A stretch of 6,046 nt of DNA from JACPKO01 sp964406775 (GTDB taxonomy: Bacteria > Patescibacteriota > Microgenomatia > Daviesbacterales > UBA10151). The stretch spans positions 1 to 6,046 of the forward strand of contig CAYOSW010000057.1 in the NCBI GenBank assembly GCA_964406775.1, written 5' to 3'. A program made the position numbers and the translations under genes. A model generated the notes under the pieces. It was not told the DNA's origin and did no database searches. It worked only from the letters and a program-made list of their open reading frames with translations. Shown here piece after piece: positions 5,566 through 6,046 of this stretch (position 1 is its first letter; every line of letters starts with the position of its first letter).

Positions 5566-6046
5566 TTATTCGTATCTTAAAGCCTGTATCGGATCAAGAC
5601 GGGAGGCTCGGATTGCGGGTGTGACACCGAATATTACTCCGACCATCATTGAAAATCCGAAAGATAAAGCGATCGACCACCAGGTAATAGTTGTAGTGAA
5701 GACAAACTGATTGACTATCAAGGCAATTCCCACTCCTAACATAATTCCGATGATTCCCCCGAATCCGGATAAAGTTAAGGCCTCGATTAAGAATTGATTT
5801 CGGATGTCTTTGCTTCTAGCGCCGAGTGCTTTTCTCAGGCCGATTTCTCTTGTTCGTTCCGTCACGGAAACAAGCATAATATTCATAACTCCGATACCTC
5901 CGACGACCAATGAGATAGCTGCAATTCCTCCCAAAGCTAATGTGAGAACTCCTGTTATTTGCGAAATAGTAGAAAGAGCCTGTTCCTGGGTTTGGACTGT
6001 AAAATCTTCGGAGGATATCCGTTTTTCCAAAAGTTTCTTAATTTCC
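5566..6046 (-). CDS. ABC transporter permease, MacB/FtsX-like, C-terminal part (cut by right window edge)
   Basis: The last 159 codons of a MacB-type permease, which in known systems pairs with a small ABC ATPase to export or mechanically transmit across the membrane. The frame stays open to the right edge, and the residues before the first possible start (Glu-Ile-Lys-Lys-Leu) continue the protein, so the true start lies outside. A soluble-domain tail ending Glu-Asp-Phe-Thr-Val-Gln-Thr is followed by a membrane helix with Gly-Gly-Ile-Gly-Val-Met-Asn-Ile-Met-Leu-Val-Ser-Val. Next comes the hallmark coupling segment Thr-Glu-Arg-Thr-Arg-Glu-Ile-Gly-Leu-Arg-Lys-Ala-Leu-Gly-Ala, then two more helices and the typical ending Arg-Leu-Asp-Pro-Ile-Gln-Ala-Leu-Arg-Tyr-Glu. 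The substrate cannot be told from this part. The gene ends three bases from the convergent 241-residue gene, with no terminator between them. Confidence 0.94.
   Translation of the reverse strand, partial: EIKKLLEKRISSEDFTVQTQEQALSTISQITGVLTLALGGIAAISLVVGGIGVMNIMLVSVTERTREIGLRKALGARSKDIRNQFLIEALTLSGFGGIIGIMLGVGIALIVNQFVFTTTITWWSIALSFGFSMMVGVIFGVTPAIRASRLDPIQALRYE

Noticed and set aside
6028..6030. A TTG as the start of the permease gene
   Set aside because: The frame stays open upstream to the window edge (Glu-Ile-Lys-Lys-Leu), and MacB-type permeases are much longer, so this is an internal Leu codon.

Overview
The gene families and base composition suggest a Candidate Phyla Radiation (Patescibacteria) genome, probably of the Microgenomates kind. 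The genes are compact and moderately AT-rich, no start codon has a convincing Shine-Dalgarno sequence, and there is an FtsEX cell-division system next to a secreted coiled-coil murein hydrolase. Several short proteins look lineage-restricted. This placement is inference; the window has no rRNA or ribosomal protein marker. UGA is used as a normal stop (ftsX and the 241-residue gene) and an intact RF2 gene is present, which argues against the UGA-to-glycine code of Gracilibacteria/Absconditabacteria.

Layout from left to right: (1) 1-283, minus strand, the start of an exported protein of unknown function, cut by the window edge. (2) 327-1502, minus, a secreted coiled-coil protein with an M23/LytM peptidase domain. 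(3) 1554-2420, minus, ftsX. (4) 2427-3119, minus, ftsE. (5) 3199-3621, minus, a 140-residue membrane-anchored protein of unknown function. (6) 3692-4765, minus, prfB (release factor 2). (7) 4837-5562, plus, a 241-residue soluble protein of unknown function. (8) 5566-6046, minus, the C-terminal end of a MacB-type ABC transporter permease that runs off the right edge. No gap between genes exceeds 80 bases, and no RNA genes, mobile elements or CRISPR repeats were seen.

Genes 5-4-3-2 read as one transcription unit: anchored protein, FtsE ATPase, FtsX permease, murein hydrolase. In the known FtsEX systems, ATP hydrolysis by FtsE is passed through FtsX to a periplasmic or extracellular coiled-coil partner (EnvC, PcsB, CwlO/RipC) that controls peptidoglycan cutting at the septum. 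The hydrolase here fits that role.

Two things stand out. First, the LytM catalytic domain appears to be circularly permuted: the half carrying HxH comes first, and the half carrying HxxxD and the catalytic Tyr-Trp-His comes last, ending two residues before the stop. All five active-site residues are retained. Second, four genes have a good -10 promoter element only 6-9 bases upstream of the ATG, so their mRNAs should be leaderless or nearly so.
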